60,608 nucleotides of DNA from Streptococcus australis (GTDB taxonomy: Bacteria; Bacillota; Bacilli; Lactobacillales; Streptococcaceae): contig NZ_JAHZQQ010000007.1 of assembly GCF_019930045.1 (NCBI RefSeq), forward strand, positions 1 through 60,608, read 5' to 3'. This document shows, one piece after another, positions 34,590 through 47,377 of this stretch. The notes beneath the pieces were generated by a model, which was not told the origin of the DNA, ran no database searches, and worked only from the letters and a program-made list of their open reading frames with translations. Made by a program: the position numbers and the translations under genes. Each line of letters begins with the position of its first letter. Position 1 is the stretch's first letter.

Positions 34590-35009
34590 TTATAATCGAT
34601 TTCCGACATTAATCCGGTTAATAGCTCGTTGAAGGGCAATTTTTGCACGACGCTCCATATCAACAGAATGTTGATCTTTGGCTTCTTCAAGGGCTTTTTC
34701 AGCACGCATTTTTGCACGCTCAGCCCGGCTAATATCAATGTCTCGAGCGCGTTCCGCCGAATCCGCTACGATGGTAATGACATTATCTGCCACTTCGATA
34801 ATCCCACCATTCACGGCGATCCAATCAATGTGTTTTTCGTCATCGACCCGACGGACCTTGACTTGGTCTACAGCCAAAACCGCAATGGTATTGATATGAC
34901 GAGGTAAAATCCCTAATTCACCATCAATTGTCTTGACAGATACAAATGCGGCATGATGATCATAAACCAGTCCATCCGGTGTAACGATTTGGACGTTCAT
35001 TTGACTCAT
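34590..35009 (-). CDS. atpC: F1Fo ATP synthase epsilon subunit
   Basis: 139 residues. The N-terminal beta sandwich ([40 protein letters not shown]) precedes a C-terminal pair of helices ([15 protein letters not shown]). It joins the gamma stalk to the c-ring and inhibits ATP hydrolysis. Last gene of the operon, 13 bp behind atpD, followed by a strong terminator. Confidence 0.97.
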   Translation of the reverse strand: MSQMNVQIVTPDGLVYDHHAAFVSVKTIDGELGILPRHINTIAVLAVDQVKVRRVDDEKHIDWIAVNGGIIEVADNVITIVADSAERARDIDISRAERAKMRAEKALEEAKDQHSVDMERRAKIALQRAINRINVGNRL

Positions 35010-35022
35010 CTTTCACCTCTTC

Positions 35023-36438
<1,416 letters not shown>

Positions 36439-36456
36439 CTATTCTATTAAGTTTCT

Positions 36457-36484
36457 AAGCTTGTTAATAACTGCGATCAAGCTT
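36457..36484 (-). promoter_or_regulatory. Stem-loop in the atpG-atpD gap
   Basis: AAGCTTG and CAAGCTT pair around a 14-nt loop in the only long gap of the operon. On the minus strand the stem is followed by AGAAAC, not by a T-run, so it is more likely a processing or stability element than a terminator. Confidence 0.5.
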
Positions 36485-36517
36485 ATTTTTTTATTGTTAA
36501 AATGTGCATCGAATCAA

Positions 36518-37399
36518 CTACTCAAGCGCACTCGCTCCTGCAACAATTTCCGTAATTTCTTGCGTAATGGTTGCCTGACGAGCACGGTTGTATTGAATGG
36601 TCAATTCATCAATTACCTTCTTGGCATTGTCTGTTGCGGTTTGCATGGCCATCATACCGGCAGCATTTTCAGCTGTTTTGGCATCAATGATAGCTCCATA
36701 AATCATACTTTCCGCAAACTGTGGAAGCAATTGATCCAAAATCGCATCGCGGTTTGACTCCAACTCCAGATTCAAAATATAATCTTCATCTGCTTCATTG
36801 GGGTCCAAGTCAATGATCGGAAGCATTTGCTCTACCCGCAATTGACTGGTCAAACTATTGACGTGGTGATTATAACAGACATACAATTCATCAAACAATT
36901 CATTTTGATACATTTGGACTGTCTTATTGATGATCTTCCGCACTTCATCAAAGCTTGGTTGATCCGCTAGGCCACGTAGTTCATAAACCGGCTGAATGCC
37001 TCTTGCTCTAAAGAAATCTGCCCCAATACTTCCAATACAGATGACTTCAAAATCCTCACCCGTTGGATGGTATTCTTCCTTCAATTCCATGACTGACTTG
37101 AGGATAGAGGCGTTGTAGCCTCCCACTAGTCCACGGTCAGAAGTGATGACAATATAAGCAGACTTTTTGACCGGACGACTCTTTAAAAATGGATGGTACT
37201 TAGCATTTTCAGCCTCGTGTCCATGTAAGAGGTCTGTCAATAGTTTACGAACCTTAGATGCGTAAATTTGGAAGTCCTTTGCAGCTTGCTCAGACTTCCC
37301 AAGTTTGGCAGCAGATACCATCTGCATAGCATTTGTAATTTGACTGGTATTCTTTGTCGATGCAATTTTATTTTTGATATCATTTAAAGAAACTGCCAT
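36518..37399 (-). CDS. atpG: F1Fo ATP synthase gamma subunit
   Basis: 293 residues. The conserved N-terminal helix ([29 protein letters not shown]) and the C-terminal helix ([23 protein letters not shown]) form the rotating shaft; [13 protein letters not shown] near 85 is the central domain signature. It couples c-ring rotation to the alpha3beta3 head. Between atpA (15 bp upstream) and atpD. Confidence 0.98.
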   Translation of the reverse strand: MAVSLNDIKNKIASTKNTSQITNAMQMVSAAKLGKSEQAAKDFQIYASKVRKLLTDLLHGHEAENAKYHPFLKSRPVKKSAYIVITSDRGLVGGYNASILKSVMELKEEYHPTGEDFEVICIGSIGADFFRARGIQPVYELRGLADQPSFDEVRKIINKTVQMYQNELFDELYVCYNHHVNSLTSQLRVEQMLPIIDLDPNEADEDYILNLELESNRDAILDQLLPQFAESMIYGAIIDAKTAENAAGMMAMQTATDNAKKVIDELTIQYNRARQATITQEITEIVAGASALE

Positions 37400-37414
37400 C
37401 TGCCACTCCTATTT

Positions 37415-38923
<1,509 letters not shown>

Positions 38924-38935
38924 TCACACCACTTT

Positions 38936-39472
38936 CTATTTCAAATTTGCTTTTATGACTTGCAATTGACGTTTGAGACTAGTATCTAGCGTCTTGTGAT
39001 TTGCTGAAACCACAAAACCACCAATCAAATCTGGATCCAGTTCTTCTTTCAGAGAACGAACTTGAATACCAAATTTCTTTTCAATAATAGGGATCAACTT
39101 TTCTTTTTGAGCCTGATCGAGTCCTGCAACCGAAGAAATGGTTACTTCGAAACAGTTGCTCACTTGTTGAATTTGCTCCATACTAACTCTGACAATATCA
39201 TAAAATAAGGCTTCACGATGATTGAGAATAACCACTTCAATCAAATGGTCTAGTAATGCTGAATCCGAGTTTTGGAAAAGTCGCAGACTCTTCGCCTTCT
39301 CTTCATCCTCTACACCGATATGAGCTAAAAATGCAGCAAGGCCTGTTTCCTCAAAAACAGCCTTTATTTGACTTAATTTTTCATAAACGTTATCTTGCTG
39401 ATTTTTTTCAAATACCAATTGAACAAAAGGCTGGGAATATTTCTCAATTACCATTAATTGCTTTTTGTCCAT
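38936..39472 (-). CDS. atpH: F1Fo ATP synthase delta subunit
   Basis: 178 residues, all-helical N-terminal domain and the C-terminal signature LDPDLIGGFVVSANHKTLDTSLKRQL. It ties the b-subunit stalk to the top of F1. Its start overlaps the atpF stop by 1 bp, so the two are coupled. Confidence 0.96.
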   Translation of the reverse strand: MDKKQLMVIEKYSQPFVQLVFEKNQQDNVYEKLSQIKAVFEETGLAAFLAHIGVEDEEKAKSLRLFQNSDSALLDHLIEVVILNHREALFYDIVRVSMEQIQQVSNCFEVTISSVAGLDQAQKEKLIPIIEKKFGIQVRSLKEELDPDLIGGFVVSANHKTLDTSLKRQLQVIKANLK

Positions 39473-39966
39473 TAGGCATCTCCTAATTCATTTAGGTAGC
39501 GATCGATCAGTTGGCGATGGCCTTCAGAGTCCAACTGTTGGCTTAGCAATTTCCCTGCTAAGTTAACGGTTAGATCTGCGACATCCCCCTTGATACTGTT
39601 CATCGCTTCTTCTTTATTTTGCGAAATTTCTAATTGCGCTTTTTCTTTCAAGCGAAGGGCTTCTTGGTTAGCTTCACTGAGAATATGAGCCTTATTTTTT
39701 TCGGCTGTTTCCTTAGCCGTTTCAAGAATCGTTGTAGCTTCTTGACGACTACCTGCCAACTCTGCTTCGCGTTTTGCAGCTAGTTCCTCAGCCTTTTTAC
39801 GGGCTGCCTCTGCTTCGTCAATATCGTTGGTGATTTTTTCAGCACGCGCATCCAAAATACTAGTGATATTGCCCCAAGCAAATTTCTTTACTAAAAAGAT
39901 TAATAAGAGGAAGGAACCAGCGATCAGTATAAAGTCACCAATAATGGTACCAATTGTTAAATCCAT
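39472..39966 (-). CDS. atpF: F1Fo ATP synthase b subunit
   Basis: 164 residues. One membrane helix (about 5-27) is followed by a long Ala/Glu/Lys-rich coiled coil ([20 protein letters not shown] and on), the peripheral stalk. Starts 15 bp after atpB. Confidence 0.96.
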   Translation of the reverse strand: MDLTIGTIIGDFILIAGSFLLLIFLVKKFAWGNITSILDARAEKITNDIDEAEAARKKAEELAAKREAELAGSRQEATTILETAKETAEKNKAHILSEANQEALRLKEKAQLEISQNKEEAMNSIKGDVADLTVNLAGKLLSQQLDSEGHRQLIDRYLNELGDA

Positions 39967-39981
39967 CTTCTACTCCTCTAC

Positions 39982-40698
39982 TTACTCTTCCTCACCGTTT
40001 ATTTTTTTACCTATGTACATGGATGACAACATGGTAAATACATAAGCCTGGATACATGAAATGAAAATCGAAAAGGCTGTCCATAACATGCTTCCGATAA
40101 AAGCTGCTGGATACCAATAAAAGGCTTGTTGAGACAAGGCTAAAAGCAAGCCTGCCAATACTTCACCGGCAAAAATATTCCCGTAGATCCGAATTGCTAA
40201 GGAAGCAAAATTGGTCACCTCTTCTAGGAGGTTCATCGGGGTCATAAAACCAGGAGTCGCAAAGGCCTTCAAGTATTCCTTAAAGCCTCGACGACGAACT
40301 CCTTCCACATGTGCGATCAAGGTGATCATAAAGGAGAGAGATAAGTCATAGCCGAGGTTAGCCGTTGGGGAAGTCCACAAGTTATAACCGTTTGTTGTTT
40401 GGACTTTTGCCATTAAGCCAATATTATTGGCCACTAAGATAAAGAGAAAGAGAGAAAACAAGAACAAAGAATAGTTCTTCATGTAGTGCTCTCCAATGTT
40501 TCCCTTGGTAAAACTAATGACAAAATCATAGATCATCTCAAGAGCATTCTGTTTGCCCTTAGGACGGAGGGTCATTTTGCGGCTTGCCCAATAGACAAAA
40601 GCAAAGACCATCAAAACAGTTACAAGAGACATGGCAAGTAGGGTCAAATCAAAGGATACTGGTCCAATATTTAGGGTTGGATTCACACTTTCTTCCAA
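39982..40698 (-). CDS. atpB: F1Fo ATP synthase a subunit
   Basis: 238 residues with about five membrane helices. The essential arginine is in [17 protein letters not shown] near residue 171, facing the c-ring glutamate and forming the proton path. Gene follows atpE by 32 bp. Confidence 0.96.
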   Translation of the reverse strand: MEESVNPTLNIGPVSFDLTLLAMSLVTVLMVFAFVYWASRKMTLRPKGKQNALEMIYDFVISFTKGNIGEHYMKNYSLFLFSLFLFILVANNIGLMAKVQTTNGYNLWTSPTANLGYDLSLSFMITLIAHVEGVRRRGFKEYLKAFATPGFMTPMNLLEEVTNFASLAIRIYGNIFAGEVLAGLLLALSQQAFYWYPAAFIGSMLWTAFSIFISCIQAYVFTMLSSMYIGKKINGEEE

Positions 40699-40730
40699 GG
40701 TTTGACACCTCCTTTCCTAAATAGAGAAGT

Positions 40731-40931
40731 CTATTTAATAACGAAGGCCATGGCCAAGGTTACGAAGAAGGTACCTTCTACAAAGGCGATCCCAAGGATC
40801 AAAAGGCTACGTAATTGACCGATAATCTCTGGTTGACGAGAAGCAGCTTTAAAAAGATTACTCATAATCAATCCTTCAGCAATGGATACGCCGAAGCAGG
40901 CAAAACAAAGACCTAAAAATGTTAAATTCAT
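40731..40931 (-). CDS. atpE: F1Fo ATP synthase c subunit
   Basis: 66 residues forming a helical hairpin. The proton-carrying glutamate lies in [15 protein letters not shown] in helix 2. The chain is short compared with the 70-80 of most bacteria but normal for streptococci, and the polar loop ASRQPEI is conserved. Streptococci put atpE first, before atpB, as here. AAGGAG lies just upstream. Confidence 0.96.
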   Translation of the reverse strand: MNLTFLGLCFACFGVSIAEGLIMSNLFKAASRQPEIIGQLRSLLILGIAFVEGTFFVTLAMAFVIK

Positions 40932-40964
40932 GATGAATTCTCCTTAAATAAATTTTACTCCCTT

Positions 40965-40993
40965 AGTTTACTCCTAAAAAATATAATAGTCAA
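40965..40993 (-). promoter_or_regulatory. ATPase operon promoter
   Basis: -35 TTGACT (40988-40993), 17-bp spacer and -10 TAAACT (40965-40970), about 34 bp upstream of the atpE start. Confidence 0.8.
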
Positions 40994-41166
40994 ATGTTTG
41001 CTCAGAAAGAAAACGTTTTACGGCAATTCTGTCACCACTTTTAAAATTTCTCTTACCACTAGCTTTCAAAAGATTCTCATTATCTTTAGACACTTTGTCT
41101 ATTTTTGTATTTCACACAAATTTATATTATTTTCATCAGAAGAGGAGGCATTATTACCAAGGATAG
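40994..41166. other. Spacer upstream of the ATPase promoter
   Basis: AT-rich, no gene or clear structure seen apart from the protease terminator at its far end. Confidence 0.4.
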
Positions 41167-41194
41167 AAAAAACTCACCTGACGAGCAGATGAGC
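41167..41194 (-). terminator. M26 protease gene terminator
   Basis: CTCATCTG and CAGGTGAG pair around CTCGT and lead into TTTTTT on the minus strand, 10 bp after the stop. Confidence 0.85.
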
Positions 41195-41203
41195 ATTTTC
41201 TTC

Positions 41204-44200
41204 CTATTTAAAAATAGAGGTTTTGAAACTGTCTGTTTGTTGCAGCAATTTCTTAAAGACTTTTTCTTTCAGTGAAACAGTATGATCAAATTTGACAGAG
41301 CCGTTACTTAGGGTAGCTTTATCTTTATCAACTGCTTCAGCAAAGGCTTGTTTCAAGTCTTCATAGCTATTGTATGTTTTACCATCAATTTCAAAAGATT
41401 GTATTCCATTTTTAGCACTTGTCACAACTTCTTTGAAGTAAGCTTTCTTCCAATCTTCAAGGGTACTAAATTTACCATCAGAAATCTTGTGAATGATGAA
41501 ATCATCACCTAGAGTATCTTTACCAGCTTTTTTAGATTCAGCTTTTAGCATGTTAGAAGCATAGTTCAGGAAGCCTTTTTCATAGCCATAGTAACCCCAG
41601 ATTCTGAAAGTATTGTGTTTAAATGACATCGCTCCTGGAGCACCTTCACTAGTGTTCCCACCATAGATCCCTGTCATCATCGGTACGGTCACATAAGCTG
41701 AACCAAAGTCTGATGGATTATAGACTCCATTTCCAGGACCACGATTGGTCATGAAGTTGTTGGTAATGAGGTCATTTACTGTATGCAAAGGAATAGTCTT
41801 TTCTTCATCACTTAAAGGTCGAACCTTATCGAATTGATTCTTTGTTTTGTTTCCTCGGTACTGTTTGTCTACTTTCTTGAACCAAGCATTGTTTAAATCT
41901 TGATTTGCTTTATTGAGGACAGCTTCTCCTTCAAGATAATCTAGAAGCATGAGAGTGTCATTATAGCCCTTCATGTAACGATCAATTTCGTCACGTGATT
42001 TAAGGTCATTTGGATTAGTGTTATACCATTGATTTCCATCGTTTGGACGTTCATAAGCCATGTTGAGACCTAGGGCTTTGTACTCACCATTTGGATTTGA
42101 TACTGACGGAGTTTGTAACATTCCTTGAGCAAATGCTTCAAGATCTGTTCCTTCACGGTGTCTTGAGCCACCTAGGTAAACCATTCGGTCATTTACGTGA
42201 GTTGTTTCATGAGTAAAGGCAGATACCCCAAAATCACTAATCATGTCCGTCACCATAAAGAAGACAGAATCATCCTTATATGGATTCGCATAAACGCGAG
42301 CAACAGCTCCCATACGCCAATCAGTCGCATGGTAACGGTCTGTAGGTCCATACAATTCACGGATAGGTGCCACATCTTTACCACTGTTTGTATGGCCATA
42401 ACGGTCAGTACTAATGCCTTTATAATTCTGGTTGTCCAGTACAGGTGTTGGAACCATATTATTGCTCTTCAAGAGCTGATTACGTACTTTATCTAGAGAT
42501 AGACGTGACCAGAAATCTAGGTAATTCTGTTGTCCTTTAGCAACCTTATCAATTTCAGATTTGAAGGCATTACGCTCTGCTTCAGTGTTCTTACCATATT
42601 TTTCAAATGAACTATAGGCCATGGTGTTATAGGTTGAAATCAAGAACATATGGGCATCTTTTAAGTTCAAGAGTGGTAAAATCATTTTACCGTGAACATC
42701 ATTGTTTAAGCCCTCATAGGCTCTATGCTTAGCAGATGCGAATGCTGGATTGGTTGTCTCAGGCTCGACAATATAGACATTGTCTTTGGTTGCTTTTATG
42801 AACCAATCATTTAGATCTTTGTCTTCTGTGAATAGACGCATATTATAGTCTAAGAAACTGTTTAACTCGCCTATACCGATAACTCCACCGATAGTTTCGC
42901 GATAAGCTTCTAAAGTTCTATCACCTTTAATGTTATTTTCTTTGGAACCAACCTTGATCAAGAAGTCTAACACACTTACATTCTTACCATAGAAGTCTGG
43001 TTTAAACAACATGAGTTGCTTAATATTAAAATCATCAAACTTCACTCCGTAATAACGGTTCAGGTAAGAAAGACCAAGGAGAACCGCTGCCTTGTTATCA
43101 TCAATCTTCTTGATAAGGGCACGTTTGGCAGCCTCATCCGTGTTTAATTGATGGTCTTGGTTTTCAACTAGTTGTTTCACCAAGTGAGTCAGATTGTCCT
43201 TGACTTCTTGGAAACTTTCTTCGAGGTAAAGGTTCTTAATGGCATTGACTTTGTTTGGTCCTGTTCTACCAAGATGAGTGTAGATCGGATCAGATTGCAA
43301 TTCGACAGGACTTAATTTCCCTACGATGGCGCCAATGAGATCACTACGGTCTTTGTCCACCATATTCGGCGTATAGACTACTTCACCGAGTTCTGCAATA
43401 CCGTACTCTTTCACTTGTTTGACTTTAGAGTCTTTCGGCGTAATGCTAAAGATATCTTTTGTCTTATCTGCATAGTGGATCATAATATGATCAGCATCAG
43501 CTAATTCCGTCACGAAAGTATTACCTTTCATGGCAGTTACAGACAATACTTCTTTAGTCAAGAGAGGACTTCCTGCAGCTAATTTATTACCTTGGTCGAC
43601 AATCCATTCTTTGTTGTAGAAAGGTTGCAATTTAGCAATATTGCGATAAGCTAGCTCACGATTCGCATCATAAGTATCAATTGCTTTGTATTGATCGTCT
43701 TTGTTAAGACTGTTATTAAGCTTGTCTTCAATCGGTTTGCTGCTGGTGAATTTATCAGCAGTGATTCCCATTGCTTCGATTTTCTGCTCAGCTTCTGCCA
43801 GCGAGATGCTAGGGATTTTACGGGAGTTGTTAAAGGATTTCTTCCCTTCACTCACGCCATCAACACTATAATTACGTTTGGTTCTTGAATAGGTGAAGTA
43901 GTCGTCAGCATCAATATCTGAGTGACCAAATACCATCTCACCTGTTTTGACTTTCATCATAGTGATGTTGTCTTCAATAGTACCCAAGGCCCAGTTGGTA
44001 CCCAGCAATCCACCAGATTGAACAGCTTCTTTCAGTTCGATAGAACCTTTAGCAACTGAATTTCTGAGGACCCCTTCTTTACCGACCGTGTAGTTATTAG
44101 CACCATTTTGAGATGAATAGACTAGTCCTGCAGCTTTTGCTTTATTACCAGTAATTTCAGCATCAACGTAGGCTTTCTCAACAACACCCTTCCAGTTTTC

Positions 44201-46981
44201 ACCAAGAACACCAGCTAAATAGCCTCCTCTATTGCCGGCAGCGTGAAGTTTACCGATAAAGGCGACATTACTTACTTTTCCACTACCATCAATTTTATTG
44301 ATAATACCAGCTACATCATTGTTACCGACAACACTTCCTGTTACTTTGACATTTTCGATAGTCGCATTGTTTTTAATGATATTGGCGATTGGAGCTACTC
44401 GATCAACTCCAGGCATATCAATATTGACATTTTCCAGTATGAGATCCTTAACTGAACCACCTTCAATGTTTCCAAATAATGGTTTAGTGATATTATGAAT
44501 AGCAAATTTATTACCATCAGTACTTCCCAATGAACCTTTAAAGGCATTGGTTACATAAGATTTGCCAGCTGGCGGTACATTATTAGCATTCATATTGCTA
44601 CCAAGCTTAAAGGTCCCCGTAGGATTGGCTTGCATAGCTTTCACAAGTTCATTAAAGTCGTAGTAGACATCACCTTCATGAGCTTTTGGCTTAGGCAAAT
44701 AGTGTACATACTCTTCAGTGAAACGATTTTCTGCAGTACGTTGAATCAAATCAGGTGCCTTAGCCGTTACTTTGTATAGTTTATTTCCATCTACAGTAAC
44801 TTCTTCGATTTTATCAACTGCTAGTTTTGTAACCTTGTTATCGTAAGTCGTAACTTTTAAGTAGTAAGGCTTAACATTCGATGGTTTCTCGGACAAGAGA
44901 CTACTATCGGTCTCATTACCTTGGTCATCCACACTGATTAAGCTTGTTTCCTTAATATTTTTGACTTCAACTTTTTTAAGGTCGATTCTCAGTGGTTCTT
45001 CCTTAAGAACTTCTTCTTCGTCACCATTACCGCGATCATACACCATAGTCGTCGCAAGCGTATAATCCTTGTAATAGTCCAAGTCCGCTAAGGCAGCTGC
45101 TAAGTCCGTCTCTGAAAGGGCAAATGTTTTAACCACTTGATCACCCTTCTTCAATACAGCCTGGATAGACTTGATGGTCACACCGTCTGGTTTGTCCAAA
45201 CGATAAGTAGCTTTGGCACTGCGCTTCAACTCTTCCTTCTCGACCTGGGTCAAGGTTAAGGTTGGCTTTTCAAGTTCTTTGGTCCCTTTTTGAATGATCC
45301 GATCTTGGGCTTGTTCAACTACTTCCTCCGAAACCGTTGGAGCATCCGCCGTTTTTACACCTTTAAAAGTCTTGTAAACCTTGGTGATTTTCTTCTTCCC
45401 ATTCTTACCGGCTTGAGAAACCCTTTCGGTTCCTTTTAGCAAGGTGACATCTTGTTCGGTTACCGTCTTAAATGGAATTTCCTCAAACGAAACATCCTCT
45501 GTTTGGCCTTCAATCGCCTTACTTCCACGACTAATTTTTTCTGTCACAGGAGCTTTTACCGTTTCAGTTGTCGTACTGAGGGGCTCTCCAATCTTCTCGC
45601 CATTGACTGTTTTATAAACACGGCGAATTTCCTGGCTACCTGCCTCTCCTTTTTGAAGGATACTTTCTTCATCAGTATAGCGGTCCGCATCTGGTACATA
45701 TTCAAATTCATACGGAAGGAGCACCGTTTCTGTCTCCGTCACTGTCCCTTCAGTCACTTGGTAAACTGGGTTCTCCGGTTGAACGGGAGCTTCGCCGACA
45801 TGACCTTCTTCCTGGGTTCCCTTGGTTTCAACGACACCGGTATAGGATGGAGTCTCCGGTTGAATTGGGGCTTCACCGACATGGCCTTCTTCTTGGGTCC
45901 CTTTGGCTTCCACAACACCGGTATAGGCTGGGGCTTCCGGTTGAACAGGCGCTTCTCCCACATTACCTTCTTCCTGCGTTCCCTTAGCTGTAACTACTGG
46001 AGCAGGTTGTGGACTTGGTTGAGGGGTTGGTTGGGCATCTTCTTTTGTCCCGACAGCAAGAATTTGTGAAACTGGTTCTTTAGTAAGCTTGCTTTCAACT
46101 ACTTTGCGAACTTCCTGACCATTTACCGTACTGACTTCTGTTAAAACAGTCTGTTCACCATTTTGTCCAGCTCTTAAAACTGCTGTTTGACCTTTTGCTA
46201 AAGTAGGATCTGCTTGTTCTACAGTTTCAAACGGAATACTTTCTGTTGAAACTTCAACGTTTGGCTTGTCCACTATAGGGAAAGCAGGACCCTCTTCAGG
46301 TGTTACCTGCGATAGAGTCTTTCCTTCTGTTGCAGGTTGGGATACCGGCTTCTCCTCCACTCTTACATGGGGTTCTTGGCCCGTAGCTCTTGGATCAACT
46401 GGACAACGAAGGTAGCCAACATAGTCATAGCCTTCTATCTGGATGACACCATTGGCTAGTTCTTTACTGCTTGCAATTGAAAGAGTCTGATTGTAGCTTG
46501 CTAATTCAATATTTTGCAAGGCTACGGCATCAATGGATAAGAGCAGGCTTTGCCCCATGGAACCAATTAATAGGAGTCCCATTACTTTTTTGCGGTGTTT
46601 TTTTGACAGCAAAAGAACTGCTAAAGAGGCAGTCGCTAAACTAAGGCCAGCAACCGCCAATTCGGTCGTCCCTGTTTGTGGTAGTAGCCCTTGACTAGGT
46701 GTTTTTTTCTTATACACCAGATAAAAGGTATCTTCATTTTGGTATTCTTCAGGAATTGCACGAATCACCTGAGCTTGTTCCTCAGGAGTCAACTCATTTT
46801 CCGTGACATACCCCATATGAACTGTCGCTTCTGCCGTGAATTGGTCAGCTTGTACAGAAGGCGCTCCTAATACACTCCCTGCAAAAAGAAAGGCTCCAAT
46901 AGCAACCGGACCTACTCCGACGGATAATTTCCGAATCGAATACTTGGTGATCTTTTCAAAAGCTTGTCTTCTTTGTTTCAT
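41204..46981 (-). CDS. Cell-wall zinc metalloprotease, peptidase M26 (IgA1 protease/ZmpB type)
   Basis: 1925 residues from MKQRRQAFEKITKYSIRK at 46981; the 16-residue upstream extension lacks support. A YSIRK signal peptide (about 12-45) is followed by LPQTG (100-104), two hydrophobic helices, Glu/Pro/Val-rich 27-residue repeats, G5-type domains (about 425-600) and a GLUG-like region (GGYLAGVLGENWKG). The M26 catalytic domain has zinc motif HETTH (about 1591-1595) and downstream acidic ligand in GTDLEAFAQGML. The anchor motif is N-terminal, as in known IgA1 protease, ZmpB and ZmpC. The active-site form HETTH differs from the HEMTH I recall for IgA1 protease. The substrate cannot be decided from sequence. 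Confidence 0.9.
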   Translation of the reverse strand: MKQRRQAFEKITKYSIRKLSVGVGPVAIGAFLFAGSVLGAPSVQADQFTAEATVHMGYVTENELTPEEQAQVIRAIPEEYQNEDTFYLVYKKKTPSQGLLPQTGTTELAVAGLSLATASLAVLLLSKKHRKKVMGLLLIGSMGQSLLLSIDAVALQNIELASYNQTLSIASSKELANGVIQIEGYDYVGYLRCPVDPRATGQEPHVRVEEKPVSQPATEGKTLSQVTPEEGPAFPIVDKPNVEVSTESIPFETVEQADPTLAKGQTAVLRAGQNGEQTVLTEVSTVNGQEVRKVVESKLTKEPVSQILAVGTKEDAQPTPQPSPQPAPVVTAKGTQEEGNVGEAPVQPEAPAYTGVVEAKGTQEEGHVGEAPIQPETPSYTGVVETKGTQEEGHVGEAPVQPENPVYQVTEGTVTETETVLLPYEFEYVPDADRYTDEESILQKGEAGSQEIRRVYKTVNGEKIGEPLSTTTETVKAPVTEKISRGSKAIEGQTEDVSFEEIPFKTVTEQDVTLLKGTERVSQAGKNGKKKITKVYKTFKGVKTADAPTVSEEVVEQAQDRIIQKGTKELEKPTLTLTQVEKEELKRSAKATYRLDKPDGVTIKSIQAVLKKGDQVVKTFALSETDLAAALADLDYYKDYTLATTMVYDRGNGDEEEVLKEEPLRIDLKKVEVKNIKETSLISVDDQGNETDSSLLSEKPSNVKPYYLKVTTYDNKVTKLAVDKIEEVTVDGNKLYKVTAKAPDLIQRTAENRFTEEYVHYLPKPKAHEGDVYYDFNELVKAMQANPTGTFKLGSNMNANNVPPAGKSYVTNAFKGSLGSTDGNKFAIHNITKPLFGNIEGGSVKDLILENVNIDMPGVDRVAPIANIIKNNATIENVKVTGSVVGNNDVAGIINKIDGSGKVSNVAFIGKLHAAGNRGGYLAGVLGENWKGVVEKAYVDAEITGNKAKAAGLVYSSQNGANNYTVGKEGVLRNSVAKGSIELKEAVQSGGLLGTNWALGTIEDNITMMKVKTGEMVFGHSDIDADDYFTYSRTKRNYSVDGVSEGKKSFNNSRKIPSISLAEAEQKIEAMGITADKFTSSKPIEDKLNNSLNKDDQYKAIDTYDANRELAYRNIAKLQPFYNKEWIVDQGNKLAAGSPLLTKEVLSVTAMKGNTFVTELADADHIMIHYADKTKDIFSITPKDSKVKQVKEYGIAELGEVVYTPNMVDKDRSDLIGAIVGKLSPVELQSDPIYTHLGRTGPNKVNAIKNLYLEESFQEVKDNLTHLVKQLVENQDHQLNTDEAAKRALIKKIDDNKAAVLLGLSYLNRYYGVKFDDFNIKQLMLFKPDFYGKNVSVLDFLIKVGSKENNIKGDRTLEAYRETIGGVIGIGELNSFLDYNMRLFTEDKDLNDWFIKATKDNVYIVEPETTNPAFASAKHRAYEGLNNDVHGKMILPLLNLKDAHMFLISTYNTMAYSSFEKYGKNTEAERNAFKSEIDKVAKGQQNYLDFWSRLSLDKVRNQLLKSNNMVPTPVLDNQNYKGISTDRYGHTNSGKDVAPIRELYGPTDRYHATDWRMGAVARVYANPYKDDSVFFMVTDMISDFGVSAFTHETTHVNDRMVYLGGSRHREGTDLEAFAQGMLQTPSVSNPNGEYKALGLNMAYERPNDGNQWYNTNPNDLKSRDEIDRYMKGYNDTLMLLDYLEGEAVLNKANQDLNNAWFKKVDKQYRGNKTKNQFDKVRPLSDEEKTIPLHTVNDLITNNFMTNRGPGNGVYNPSDFGSAYVTVPMMTGIYGGNTSEGAPGAMSFKHNTFRIWGYYGYEKGFLNYASNMLKAESKKAGKDTLGDDFIIHKISDGKFSTLEDWKKAYFKEVVTSAKNGIQSFEIDGKTYNSYEDLKQAFAEAVDKDKATLSNGSVKFDHTVSLKEKVFKKLLQQTDSFKTSIFK
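45758..45990 (-). repeat. 81-bp tandem repeats inside the M26 protease gene
   Basis: About three copies of a 27-residue unit of the KGTQEEGHVGEAPVQPE-xPxYTGVVE type, the last one partial. They lie in the proline-rich wall-spanning stretch and can change in number by recombination. Confidence 0.9.
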
Positions 46982-47048
46982 CCTATAATTTCCTACATAG
47001 TAATATTTGTAAATCATAGGAAGTCTCATTTATGTTTGGAGAAGAATG

Positions 47049-47070
47049 ACACTTCCCTAAAACACTTCCC
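47049..47070 (-). promoter_or_regulatory. Direct repeat upstream of the M26 protease gene
   Basis: Two perfect 9-bp copies of GGGAAGTGT with a 13-bp period, about 70-90 bp before the start. The layout suits a response-regulator operator. A TATGAT -10-like box lies downstream, without a good -35. Confidence 0.4.
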
Positions 47071-47190
47071 GTGATTATTACCTTTATCTATCTTATCTTT
47101 TTTCGCATCTTTTATCAACTTATCTTACTCAGATTTCTTCCCTTTTTTGATTCCCTATATTTCAATAGTAAACTCTTCCTTCTACAAGCA

Positions 47191-47370
47191 AAAGAGGCTG
47201 GGACAAAAGTCCTAGCCTCTCAATTGTTTTTGGATTGTCGAGCAAGTCGCAGTGGTTGAGTGGGCTCTACTACGCTGATTTCATCAGCTTTTACAGCCCT
47301 ACTCAACTATGCGGAGGTGGGACGACGAAATCGAATTCTAACGAATTACCGATTTCTGTCCCACTCTCTC
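47191..47370. repeat. Three-hairpin intergenic repeat element
   Basis: A 180-bp block holds GAGGCTGGGAC/GTCCTAGCCTC (47194-47219), a middle stem built on GCTGATTTCATCAGC, and GTGGGAC...GAAATCG/CGATTTC...GTCCCAC at the right. I recall closely similar blocks scattered between genes of oral streptococci. It is transcribed from glgA or faces the protease promoter and may also act as terminator for glgA. Confidence 0.65.
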
Positions 47371-47377
47371 ATTCATC

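Noticed and set aside
45452..46069. 205-codon plus-strand open frame opposite the M26 protease gene
   Set aside because: Antisense of the proline/glutamate repeats; repeated Arg-Leu-Asn-Trp units only mirror the 81-bp repeats.
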